From Kumtagia sp964244725 (GTDB lineage: Bacteria; Pseudomonadota; Alphaproteobacteria; Rhizobiales; Rhizobiaceae), in assembly GCA_964244725.1 (NCBI GenBank), contig CAXTJQ010000007.1:134425-198424 (forward strand): a stretch of 64,000 bases of DNA. The letters are read 5' to 3'. The translations under genes and the position numbers were made by a program. Positions 17,741 through 25,793 of the stretch are shown here, piece after piece. The notes below the pieces were generated by a model that was not told the origin of the DNA, made no database searches, and was given only the letters and a program-made list of their open reading frames with translations. The stretch's first letter is position 1. Each line of letters begins with the position of its first letter.

Positions 17741-18276
17741 CGCTCAAGACATTCCCTCAGTTTCAGAAGGCTACGGCGTAGCCATGTCCGCATCGTGTTG
17801 AGCGGCACGCCATGGCGTTCCGCGAGTTCGGCATAGCTTTCGCCGGTCAGATAGGCTCCGCGCACGGCCTGCGCACGCTCGTGGTCAAGTTCATCGAGGC
17901 AGTGATGGATCCGCTGGCTCTCGCCGGCCGCCATCGCCATTGCCTCGGGGCCTGGCCTGGAATCGGCGATCTCCAACGCGTCGTCGAGGGCGACCGAGCC
18001 CTTCTTTCTCTGCCGGATCCGGTCGATGGCGTGGTTTCGCGCCACCGCGACCATCCACGAGATGGGGCTCAGTTCCGAGACCGCGAATTTGTCGGCTTTC
18101 ATCCAGACCTTGACGTAAACTTCCTGCAGCGCCTCTTCCGCTTCCGCTCTGTCGTTCAAGACACGCAGGCATACACCGAAGAGTTTCGCGCTGGTCTGGC
18201 GGTAAAGGAGATCGAACGCGGCCCGGTCCCTCATCGAGGTCCGCACAATGAGTTTGGTTATGTCCTGCGGCGTCAT
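17737..18276 (-). CDS. ECF RNA polymerase sigma factor (SigK/RpoE-like)
   Basis: The product has region 2 (DRAAFDLLYRQTSAKLFGVCLRVL, then EEALQEVYVKVW and ISWMVAVARNHAIDRIR) and region 4 with a helix-turn-helix (ESYAELAERHGVPLNTMRTWLRR). From the chosen ATG at 18276 it is 179 residues. ATG 18294 and GTG 18324 are in-frame alternatives. It overlaps the anti-sigma gene and probably directs its own operon and the FAS1 gene. The stimulus is not deducible. Confidence 0.88.
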   Translation of the reverse strand: MTPQDITKLIVRTSMRDRAAFDLLYRQTSAKLFGVCLRVLNDRAEAEEALQEVYVKVWMKADKFAVSELSPISWMVAVARNHAIDRIRQRKKGSVALDDALEIADSRPGPEAMAMAAGESQRIHHCLDELDHERAQAVRGAYLTGESYAELAERHGVPLNTMRTWLRRSLLKLRECLER

Positions 18277-18517
18277 CGCCGCCAAATTAGGCATTTGCCG
18301 CCTGTTTGCAACGAGGCAAAACACCTTAAATCGCTATTCGACCGTCGATTGGGAAGCGCCGCCCGCGACCGGCCGCGCCGCCGCCCACGGTTTCGGGAAA
18401 GGCGCGGGCTGGCGTCATTCCGAGGGCCGAAGAAGGCCATCGCCACACGCGCTTATTCCCTTCCCATCCGGGCGCATTTCTGGTCCAACACCGCATTCGG
18501 CGAGGGGAGCGGCGACG

Positions 18518-19702
18518 ATGGAACAATGCTGGCGCTGGTACGGGCCGAACGATCCCGTGCCGCTCGACCACATCAGACAGGCGGGCGCCACCGGGATCGT
18601 CACCGCATTGCACGACATCTACGACGGAAGGCCCTGGCCCGAGGCCGACATCGCGGAACGCAAGCGGATCATCGAGGAAGCCGGACTGACATGGTCGGTC
18701 GTCGAGAGCATCCCGGTTCACAATTCGATCAAGATCGGCGCGCCGGAGCGCGAGCGCTATGCCGCCTCCTGGATCGAAAGCCTGAGGGGCGTCGCGAAGG
18801 CCGGCGTCGGGACGATCTGCTACAATTTCATGCCGGTGGTGGACTGGACGCGCACCGACCTGATGCACAAGCTGCCGACGACCGGCTATGCGCTTCGCTT
18901 CGACGCCGTCGATTTCGCCGCCTACGATCTGTTCGTGCTGAAGCGTCCGCAGGCCGAACGAAGCTACAGCGCGGAACGCGCCGCGGAGGCGGAAGCCAGG
19001 CTGGCGACGCTGAGCGCCGAGACGATCGCCCGGATCGAGCGCAACCTGATCGCCGGCCTGCCGGCGACCGAGCGCCATTTCGACCGCGCTGGCTTCCTCC
19101 AGGCGCTGACGGATTACGACGAGATCGGACCCGACGAACTGCGCGCCAATCTCGGATGGTTCCTGGAGCGTATCGCGCCGGCCGCCGAGGATCTCGGCGT
19201 GCGGCTCGGCATCCATCCCGACGATCCGCCCTTTTCCCTTTACGGCTTGCCGCGCATCGTCTCGACGGCCGACGACGCCCGCTCCATCCTGGCCGCCGCC
19301 GACAGCCCCGCCAATGGGCTGACCTTTTGCACCGGCTCCTATGGAACGCGCGCCGACAACGACATCCCGGCGATGATCGCGGAGTTCGGCGGCCGCATCT
19401 GCTTTGCCCATCTGCGCAATGTCACGCGCGAGCCGGACGGGTCGTTCCACGAAGCCGAGCACCTCGAAGGATCGACCGACATGCCGGCCGTCATCCTCGC
19501 CCTGATGAAGGAGGAAGCGCGCCGCAAGGCGGAGGGCCGCGCCGACTGGCGCATCCCGATGCGGCCCGACCACGGCCATCTTCTCGCCGACGACATCGGC
19601 AAGGCGCGGATCAATCCGGGCTATTCGCTGATCGGCCGGCTCAAGGGCCTGGCCGAGTTGCGCGGCATCATGCGCGCGGTGGAGCGGTTCGAACTCGCCT
19701 GA
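18518..19702 (+). CDS. uxuA: Mannonate dehydratase
   Basis: Converts D-mannonate to 2-keto-3-deoxygluconate in hexuronate breakdown. The 394-residue TIM-barrel enzyme shows MEQCWRWYGPNDPV at its start, NFMPVVDWTRTDL, and the metal/active-site segments IHPDDPP, FCTGSYG, HLRNV and MRPDHGH. A good GAGGGGAG lies 9 bases before the ATG. It is followed 125 bp later by a sugar ABC importer on the same strand. Fructuronate reductase and KDG kinase genes, which would complete the pathway, are not in the window. Confidence 0.93.
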   Translation: MEQCWRWYGPNDPVPLDHIRQAGATGIVTALHDIYDGRPWPEADIAERKRIIEEAGLTWSVVESIPVHNSIKIGAPERERYAASWIESLRGVAKAGVGTICYNFMPVVDWTRTDLMHKLPTTGYALRFDAVDFAAYDLFVLKRPQAERSYSAERAAEAEARLATLSAETIARIERNLIAGLPATERHFDRAGFLQALTDYDEIGPDELRANLGWFLERIAPAAEDLGVRLGIHPDDPPFSLYGLPRIVSTADDARSILAAADSPANGLTFCTGSYGTRADNDIPAMIAEFGGRICFAHLRNVTREPDGSFHEAEHLEGSTDMPAVILALMKEEARRKAEGRADWRIPMRPDHGHLLADDIGKARINPGYSLIGRLKGLAELRGIMRAVERFELA

Positions 19703-19827
19703 GAAGCGGATCGGCTCAGCCGAAGGCGCGCCTTTCCGTTCCGCCGATTGTGCACAACGAATTCCGGAATTGGTTGCATTCGCGCTTGAGGTAAGCCAAC
19801 TTGGCGGCGTCTCTAGGGAGGACTCCG

Positions 19828-20775
19828 ATGTTGAAAAAACTGACGCTGCTGGCGGCGGGTACGCTGCTGGCGATCGCGACCACATTCTCGGCGGCGCAAG
19901 CCGCGGGCAAGACCTACTACTGGATTTCGCATGGCGGCCCGGCCGATCCGGTCTGGACCTATTTCCTCGCCGGCGTGAAGCAGTGGGAGGCCGACACCGG
20001 CAATACCGTCAACACCTCGTTCCACAATGGCGACGTGGCCTCGCAGCAGGAGGCGGTCCGCGCCGCGATCTCGGCCAAGGCCGCCGGCATCACGACCACC
20101 AGCCCCGATCCGGGCAGCCTGATCGAGATCGCGAAGGAGGCGAACGACGCCAAGATCCCGATCATCAACTTCAACACGCCGGACCCGAAGGCATCGTTCG
20201 ACGCCTATGTCGGCGGCGACAACGTCAAGTTCGGCGCCGGCTGGGCGCAGTACCTGGTCGACAAGGGTCTGGTGAAGAAGGGCGACTTCGTCTGGATGCC
20301 GGTCGAAATCCCGGGCGCCACCTACGGCGTGCAGGAAGAAGAGGGCATCAAGAGCGTGTTCGAGCCGCTCGGCATCACCTACGAGGTGACCGAGGCGACG
20401 CTGGACCAGGCCGAGGCGATCAACCGGATGGTCGACTACGTCACCGCCAACCGCACCAAGATCAAGGCGATGATCGGCCTCGGCGACCTCGTCACCGGTT
20501 CGGTCAAGCGCGTCTGGGACCAGGCCGGCGTCAAGCCGGGCGAGATCCCGGTCGTGGGCTGGGGCAATTCGCTCGACACGACCCAGGAAGTGCTGACCGG
20601 CTACGTCAATGCCGGGCAGTGGCAGGATCCGCAGGCGACAAGCTACGTCGCGCTGTCGATGGCGGCCATGGAGGCAGGCGGCGTTCCGGCGGGCTTCAAC
20701 GTCATCACCGGCGCGCTGTACGAAAAAGACACCGCGCAGGTTTACGACGACATCCTGTCCGGCAAGAACAAGTAG
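19828..20775 (+). CDS. Sugar ABC transporter periplasmic binding protein
   Basis: A type I (ribose-binding-like) solute receptor of 315 residues with a Sec signal (residues 1-26, ending FSAAQA). Family segments are YYWISHGGPADPVW, the hinge-region INFNTPD, and the ligand-site GWGNSLDTTQEVLTGYVNAGQWQDPQ. AGGGAGG precedes the ATG. Rhizopine-binding MocB belongs to the same broad family, but sequence alone does not fix the ligand. The permease and ATPase genes follow after a strong internal terminator, which would keep the receptor in excess. Confidence 0.88.
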   Translation: MLKKLTLLAAGTLLAIATTFSAAQAAGKTYYWISHGGPADPVWTYFLAGVKQWEADTGNTVNTSFHNGDVASQQEAVRAAISAKAAGITTTSPDPGSLIEIAKEANDAKIPIINFNTPDPKASFDAYVGGDNVKFGAGWAQYLVDKGLVKKGDFVWMPVEIPGATYGVQEEEGIKSVFEPLGITYEVTEATLDQAEAINRMVDYVTANRTKIKAMIGLGDLVTGSVKRVWDQAGVKPGEIPVVGWGNSLDTTQEVLTGYVNAGQWQDPQATSYVALSMAAMEAGGVPAGFNVITGALYEKDTAQVYDDILSGKNK

Positions 20776-20782
20776 CGATCGA

Positions 20783-20819
20783 GGGTCTCGCGGCGACGAT
20801 CGGCGCGAGACCCTTTTTT
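20783..20819 (+). terminator. Intrinsic terminator inside the sugar-importer operon
   Basis: GGGTCTCGCG (20783-20792) and CGCGAGACCC (20804-20813) form a perfect 10-bp stem with an 11-base loop, followed by six T (20814-20819). It lies 7 bases after the receptor stop and about 60 bases before the permease start. Partial read-through would give more receptor than membrane subunits. Confidence 0.85.
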
Positions 20820-20878
20820 CGTCCGTCGCGCGGCATTGCCGCGGCTGCGACATTGTCCAACCCTGTCCCGGGTCTCAC

Positions 20879-21865
20879 GTGCAAAATCAGACCATCATCC
20901 AGCGCCTGATCGCGCGGCCCGAGTTCGGGCCCTTCGTGCTGCTGATCGTCGAGATCGCGGTGTTCTGGGGCTTCAATCAGAATTTCCTTTCGCCGCAGAA
21001 CATCAGCAACGTCCTGGCCTTCACGGTGGAACTCGGCCTGATCGCGCTCGCGATGACGCTGCTGATGACGGCCGGCGAATTCGACCTGTCCGTCGGCTCG
21101 CTGTTCGGTTTCGCGCCGGTGCTGATGTGGACGCTGTTCAACGCCGGCATCACGTCGCTCGAGGTCGGCTTTCTTATCGCTTTGATGGTCGCGGCAGGCA
21201 TCGGCCTGGTCAACGGCCTGTTCGTCACCAGGCTCAAGATCCCGTCCTTCCTGGTGACGCTCGGCATGCTGCTGGTCGTGCGCGGCACGGCGCTGTTCAT
21301 CACCGACGGCTTCCCGCAGCGCACCTGGAGCGCCGCCGGAAGCTGGATCGCCACGCTGCTCGCGGGCGATTTCTTCGTCGGGCCGTTTCGCATCTATGCC
21401 TCGCTGTTCTGGTTCATCGCCGCCGCGCTGATCCTCGGCTACGTGCTGACGCAAAGCCGCGTCGGCAACTGGATCCAGGCGGCGGGCGGCAATCCGCAAG
21501 CGGCGCGGGCGCGAGGCGTCAACGTCAACGGCGTCAAGATCGGCCTCTTCATCCTCTCTTCCATCATGGCCTCGCTCGCGGGCGTCATCTCCTCGCTGCG
21601 AACGGCCGCCGCCAATCCCAACAGCGGCACCGGCTACGAACTCGAGGTCATCGCCATGGTGGTGATCGGCGGCACGGCGCTGACCGGCGGGCGCGGCACG
21701 ATCATCGGCACGGTCATCGGCATCCTGATCCTGCGCGTCATGCGCAACGGCATCGTGCTGATCGGCGTGCCGGGCCTGGCCTACAACATCTTCATCGGCG
21801 CGATCATCCTCGGCATGATGGCGCTGCATTCATGGCTCGAACGCCGGCACCAGGCGGGGACGTAG
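20879..21865 (+). CDS. Sugar ABC transporter permease (RbsC-like)
   Basis: Inner-membrane subunit of the importer, 328 residues, with about 8-10 hydrophobic segments. Hallmarks are TAGEFDLSVGSLFGF, KIPSFLVTLGMLLVVRG, and AAGGNPQAARARGVNV plus GGRGTIIGTVIG, the conserved ATPase-contact and C-terminal regions of the RbsC/AraH family. The start is a GTG at 20879. No ATG gives a better N-terminus and the ribosome binding site is weak. Its stop lies 3 bp from the next ATG. Confidence 0.9.
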   Translation: MQNQTIIQRLIARPEFGPFVLLIVEIAVFWGFNQNFLSPQNISNVLAFTVELGLIALAMTLLMTAGEFDLSVGSLFGFAPVLMWTLFNAGITSLEVGFLIALMVAAGIGLVNGLFVTRLKIPSFLVTLGMLLVVRGTALFITDGFPQRTWSAAGSWIATLLAGDFFVGPFRIYASLFWFIAAALILGYVLTQSRVGNWIQAAGGNPQAARARGVNVNGVKIGLFILSSIMASLAGVISSLRTAAANPNSGTGYELEVIAMVVIGGTALTGGRGTIIGTVIGILILRVMRNGIVLIGVPGLAYNIFIGAIILGMMALHSWLERRHQAGT

Positions 21866-21868
21866 ACC

Positions 21869-22615
21869 ATGGCCGGCGATCTCATCAGGATGGTCAACGT
21901 CTCCAAGTCCTACGGCCGCGTGCGCGCGCTGGAGAACGTCAATCTGCGCGTCGGCGGCAGCGAGATCGTCGGCCTGCTCGGCGACAATGGCGCGGGCAAG
22001 TCGACGCTGATCAAGGTGTTGTCCGGCGCGGTGCGGGCGACCGGCGGCGACATTTTCGTGCGCGACAAGAAAGTCGAGATGCGCAGCACCAACGACTCGA
22101 TCTCGCACGGAATCGAGACGATCTACCAGGATTCGGCGCTGGTCACGCAATTGTCGATCGCGCGCAACGTCTTCCTCGGCCGGGAACCGCTCAAGTCGCC
22201 GAAGTTTCTGAACCGCATGGATCACGACGCGATGAACGCAACAGCGAGTGCGCTGCTCAAGCAGGTCGGGATCAGCAAGAACATCCCCCCGACGACGCCG
22301 ATCGGAGCGCTGTCGGGCGGCGAGCGTCAGGCTGTCGCCATCGCGCGCGCCATGCATTTCGACAGCGACCTGATCATCCTCGACGAGCCGACCAACAATC
22401 TCGGCGTCGCCGAAACGCAGGGCGTGCTGCAGTTCGTGCGCAATGCCCGCGACACCGGCCATTCCTGCATCTTCATCGCCCACAACATCCACCACGTCTT
22501 TCAGGTCGTCGACCGGATCGTCGTGATGCGGCGCGGCACCGTGGTGGCCGACGACATCGACCCGAAGCGCACGACGGTAGACGCCGTCGAGCGGGTGATC
22601 ACCGGGATGGAATGA
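21869..22615 (+). CDS. Sugar ABC transporter ATP-binding protein, single-domain type
   Basis: ATPase of the importer. It has Walker A GDNGAGKST, the Q-loop IYQDSALV, signature LSGGERQ, Walker B LIILDEPTNN and the switch His in FIAHNIHHV. At 248 residues it carries one nucleotide-binding domain. RbsA/XylG-type partners of such permeases usually carry two in about 500 residues, so this one probably works as a homodimer. It is immediately downstream of the permease and ends the operon. Confidence 0.92.
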   Translation: MAGDLIRMVNVSKSYGRVRALENVNLRVGGSEIVGLLGDNGAGKSTLIKVLSGAVRATGGDIFVRDKKVEMRSTNDSISHGIETIYQDSALVTQLSIARNVFLGREPLKSPKFLNRMDHDAMNATASALLKQVGISKNIPPTTPIGALSGGERQAVAIARAMHFDSDLIILDEPTNNLGVAETQGVLQFVRNARDTGHSCIFIAHNIHHVFQVVDRIVVMRRGTVVADDIDPKRTTVDAVERVITGME

Positions 22616-22624
22616 CGGGCCACA

Positions 22625-22648
22625 CTGACGCGGCTCCAATCGCGTCAG
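22625..22648. terminator. Hairpin between convergent ABC ATPase and EamA genes
   Basis: CTGACGCG (22625-22632) and CGCGTCAG (22641-22648) form a perfect 8-bp stem with an 8-base loop, in the 29-bp gap between the two convergent stops and just into the EamA 3' end. No T-run on either strand, so its strength is unclear. Confidence 0.4.
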
Positions 22649-23550
22649 GTTGGCGCGGCCCTCTCCGTGAGGTCGCGCGGTGGCCGCCTCAGCAGCATGT
22701 CCTTCGCGGCGACCACGGCGCCGATCAAAATCAGCATACAGGCAAGCGCCACCGACCAGTGAAAGGCGCCGTAACCCGCTATCATCAGGACAAGCACGGA
22801 AAACAACGGCGCGGCGTAGGATAGCGCGCCGAGGATCATGATGTCGCCGTGCTTGCAGCCGTAGTCCCAGGCATAGAAGCCGGCGCCCAGCGGCACGGCG
22901 CCCAGGATGGCGATAGCGCTCCATTGCACCGGGGTATGCGGCCAGACCGTCGTTTCGAGCGCCAGGTGGAGGCCGAAGGCGACGGCCGCCGTGATCAGGC
23001 AGTAGCCGGCCACCACGTCCGTCGGGGCCTGGCCGAAGCGGCGCGACAGCACGGAATAGCCCGACCACACGAAGGCGCAGAACAATGCGATCAAGTGACC
23101 GGGCTTCACACCCTCCGCCAGCCCGACGCTGCCGCCCCTGGTGATGACGATGACGGCGCCGGCGAGACCGAGCAGGACTCCGACGACATGGTGCCCCTTC
23201 AGCCTTTCCCCCGGGAGGAAAGCGGCGAAGACGACGATCAGCAAGGGCCAGAGATAGGCGATGAGGCTCGCCTCGATCGGCGGGGCATTCTGGATCGCGA
23301 AGAAATACGCGCAATGATAGATGCCGAGACCGGCCGCGCCGAGCGCCCAGACCTGCCAAGGCTGGCGCAGCGACCTGACCGCGGCGGGCCGGGCGATCCA
23401 GCTCGATACGCCGACCAGACCGCCAATCAGGAAGGCCATGGCCGCCAGTTGAAAGGGCGGAATCGGCCCGGCGGCGGTCGAGAGCAAGGCCAGGAACGAC
23501 CAGGTCAGGATGGCCGTAAAGCCGATCAGGGTCGGAACTGTTTTCGACAC
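22645..23550 (-). CDS. EamA/DMT-family transporter
   Basis: A 10-TM drug/metabolite transporter of 301 residues with two EamA repeats. Characteristic segments include ASLIAYLWPLLIVVFAAFLPGERL at the end of repeat one and GALSYAAPLFSVLVLMIAGYG in repeat two, plus WDYGCKHGD. The start is a GTG at 23550, 23 bases after the xylA stop, with GGAGCAGGG upstream. This length matches the family; longer readings would run back into xylA. As last gene of the mocD-xylA operon it may export a by-product or import a substrate. Direction is unknown. Confidence 0.87.
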   Translation of the reverse strand: MSKTVPTLIGFTAILTWSFLALLSTAAGPIPPFQLAAMAFLIGGLVGVSSWIARPAAVRSLRQPWQVWALGAAGLGIYHCAYFFAIQNAPPIEASLIAYLWPLLIVVFAAFLPGERLKGHHVVGVLLGLAGAVIVITRGGSVGLAEGVKPGHLIALFCAFVWSGYSVLSRRFGQAPTDVVAGYCLITAAVAFGLHLALETTVWPHTPVQWSAIAILGAVPLGAGFYAWDYGCKHGDIMILGALSYAAPLFSVLVLMIAGYGAFHWSVALACMLILIGAVVAAKDMLLRRPPRDLTERAAPT

Positions 23551-23573
23551 GCGCCGACCCTGCTCCCGTTCCG

Positions 23574-24899
23574 TCAGACGTAGCGGTTGACCACGTTTTC
23601 CAGATATTCCTGACGGCCAGAACGCGGCTGCGGCTCGATCTTTTCCGTCACGACGCGCGCGGCGACCTGTTCCAGCGTGCGTTCTCCCGTCAGCATCGCC
23701 TTGCCTTCGGCGGACTCCCAACCGGCGTAGCGTTCCGCGAGCGGCCCCGACAACGCCTTGTCCTCGATCATCCTGGCCGCCGCCTTGATGCCGCGCGCGC
23801 AGCAATCCATGCCGCCGATATGGCCGATCAAAAGATCCTGCGGATCGAGCGACTGCCGCCGCAGCTTGGCGTCGAAATTGGTTCCGCCGGTCGTGAAGCC
23901 GCCGGCCAACAGAACCTGATAATAGGCGAGCGCCATTTCCGGCACGTTGTTGGGAAACTGGTCGGTGTCCCAGCCCGACTGGTAGTCGTTGCGGTTCATG
24001 TCGATCGAGCCGAACACGCCGAGCGCGCCGGCGAGCGCCAGTTCATGCTCGAAGGAATGGCCGGCGAGGATCGCATGGCCCTGTTCGATGTTGAGCCTGA
24101 CCTCGTCCTCCAGCCCGAAGCGCTTCAAAAAGCCGTAGACCGTCGCGACGTCGTAGTCGTACTGATGCTTGGTCGGCTCCTGCGGCTTCGGCTCGATCAG
24201 GATGGTCCCCTTGTAGCCGATCTTGTGCTTGTACTCGACGACCATCGACAGGAAGCGGCCGGCCTGCTGCTGCTCGCGGCCGATGTCGGTGTTGAGCAGC
24301 GTCTCGTAACCCTCGCGGCCGCCCCACAATACATAATTCTCGCCGCCGAGCCTGGCGGTCGCGTCGAGGCATTTCTTCACGGTCGCCGCGGAATAGGCGA
24401 AGACGTCGGGATCGGGATTGGTGGCCGCGCCCGACATGAAGCGGCGGTTGGAGAACAGGTTGGCCGTGCCCCAGAGCAGCTTGACGCCGGTCTCCTGCTG
24501 CTTTTGCGCGAAGATGTCGGCGATCGCGTCGAGATTGGCCGCACTCTCCGAGAAATTAGCGCCCTCGGGCCGCACGTCGGCATCGTGGAAGCAGTAGTAG
24601 GGCGCGCCGAGGAGCGAGAACATCTCGAAGGCCACATCGGCCTTCAGCCTGGCGAGGTCCATCGAATCGGCCGCGCCGGCCTTGGGGAACCATGGCCGGT
24701 CGAAAGTCTGCCCGCCGAACGGGTCGCCGCCCGGCCAGGCGAAGGAATGCCAGTAGGCGACGGCGAAGCGCAGATGAACCTCGAGCCGCTTGCCCATGAC
24801 GATCTCGTCGGGATCGTAGAAGCGATAGGCGAGCGGATTGGCGGAATCCGGCCCTTCGAACTTGACGGGCGCGATGTCGCCGAAAAAGCCGGTGCTCAT
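23574..24899 (-). CDS. xylA: Xylose isomerase
   Basis: Aldose-ketose isomerase, canonically D-xylose to D-xylulose. The 441-residue product has the full-length family architecture: YWHSFAWPGGDPFG with the catalytic His, YCFHDADVRPEG, VLWGGREGYETLLNTD, LIEPKPQEPTKHQYDYD, and the metal-binding GSIDMNRND. All visible metal ligands are intact. It sits between a PanB-like gene (69-bp gap) and an EamA gene (23-bp gap) on the reverse strand rather than with xylB, so it probably isomerises a sugar made by the MocDEF-like enzymes of this operon (inference). Confidence 0.95.
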   Translation of the reverse strand: MSTGFFGDIAPVKFEGPDSANPLAYRFYDPDEIVMGKRLEVHLRFAVAYWHSFAWPGGDPFGGQTFDRPWFPKAGAADSMDLARLKADVAFEMFSLLGAPYYCFHDADVRPEGANFSESAANLDAIADIFAQKQQETGVKLLWGTANLFSNRRFMSGAATNPDPDVFAYSAATVKKCLDATARLGGENYVLWGGREGYETLLNTDIGREQQQAGRFLSMVVEYKHKIGYKGTILIEPKPQEPTKHQYDYDVATVYGFLKRFGLEDEVRLNIEQGHAILAGHSFEHELALAGALGVFGSIDMNRNDYQSGWDTDQFPNNVPEMALAYYQVLLAGGFTTGGTNFDAKLRRQSLDPQDLLIGHIGGMDCCARGIKAAARMIEDKALSGPLAERYAGWESAEGKAMLTGERTLEQVAARVVTEKIEPQPRSGRQEYLENVVNRYV

Positions 24900-24968
24900 G
24901 AATTCCTCCCCGAAATGATGATCCTGCGACCGCGTTTGACAGGCCCGGCGGCGAAATTCAAGCGCGCG

Positions 24969-25769
24969 TCAGGCGGCGTCGATCTTGGCCATGAAGGCCG
25001 CGAGTTCGTCGGGCGCCATCTTCACCACATGCCTGTCCTCGGGATAGGCGTTGCTGTTCACGTCGGCGACGAATTCGGAAAAGGCGGCGACGCGCTCCTG
25101 CTGCAGCCGGTCGTACTCGGCGGCGAAGTTGCGGTAGACCTTGGAGTGCCGGGGCATATGGCCCCTGTTCGCGCCGAGGATGTCCTCTGCGAACAGATAT
25201 TGCGCGTCGCAACCGGCGCCCGCGCCCATCGACAGCAGGATCAGCGACGTGCGCTGCGAGATCGCGCTCGCGACCTCGACCGGCACGACCTCGATTTCCG
25301 CGCCGATCGCGCCGGCGGCCTCGTAGGCCTTGACCGCCTCGACGATCTCCATGGCGCCGGCGGCGGTCTTGCCGACTGCCTTGAAGCCGCCGGTCCAGGT
25401 GGCGCGCGATGGGATCAGCCCGACATGGCCGATGACGGGGACGGCCTCGTCGGCCATGCGCTTGACGGTCGCGTAGCTCGCGCTGCAATAGACGGCGTCG
25501 GCCCCGCCCTTGATCATCCCGAAGGCCCAGCGGACGAAATCGTCCGCCGTGCCGATCTCGTAGAAATTCTCTCCCGGCATCGAGAACAGGCTCGGCGCGA
25601 CTTCGCGATAGCGCGGATCGAGGACGAGCTGCGGCGTCACCGAGACGATATCGATTCCGGCCTTCTCGGCGGCTTCCGCCTCGTCGAGCGTCGTGACCCG
25701 CAGCATGGTCAGCTGACGCTTGCCCTTCATGGCGCGGAGATCGGCAACGGTCGGCCGTTTGCGGCTCAT
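24969..25769 (-). CDS. PanB-like TIM-barrel protein lacking the canonical active site
   Basis: The 266-residue product aligns with ketopantoate hydroxymethyltransferase through PVIGHVGLIPS, GGFKAVGK, AGA.GAEIEVVPVEVAS.I and SMGAGAGCDAQYLFAEDILG. Compared with E. coli PanB from memory, four of five key residues are replaced. The D45 loop (VGDSLG) reads VTPQLV. The D84 site (ADLPF) reads FSMPG. The K112/E114 site (VKIEGG) reads VYCSAS at 93-98. Only the E181 equivalent (E160) remains. Magnesium binding and the standard pantothenate reaction are therefore unlikely. Location in a MocDEF-like/xylA operon suggests a lyase or C1-related role in sugar breakdown, which is inference. The mocF-like gene ends 24 bases upstream. 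Confidence 0.75.
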   Translation of the reverse strand: MSRKRPTVADLRAMKGKRQLTMLRVTTLDEAEAAEKAGIDIVSVTPQLVLDPRYREVAPSLFSMPGENFYEIGTADDFVRWAFGMIKGGADAVYCSASYATVKRMADEAVPVIGHVGLIPSRATWTGGFKAVGKTAAGAMEIVEAVKAYEAAGAIGAEIEVVPVEVASAISQRTSLILLSMGAGAGCDAQYLFAEDILGANRGHMPRHSKVYRNFAAEYDRLQQERVAAFSEFVADVNSNAYPEDRHVVKMAPDELAAFMAKIDAA

Positions 25770-25793
25770 CTGTTTATCCCTCAGGTGGCGCGG

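Noticed and set aside
20836..22824. Long forward frame across permease and ATPase genes
   Set aside because: Shadow frame with Arg/His/Gln-rich composition; both real genes lie in other frames with full motif sets.
24969..25769. Annotation as functional panB of pantothenate synthesis
   Set aside because: Key metal-binding and catalytic residues are replaced and no panC or other pantothenate gene is nearby.
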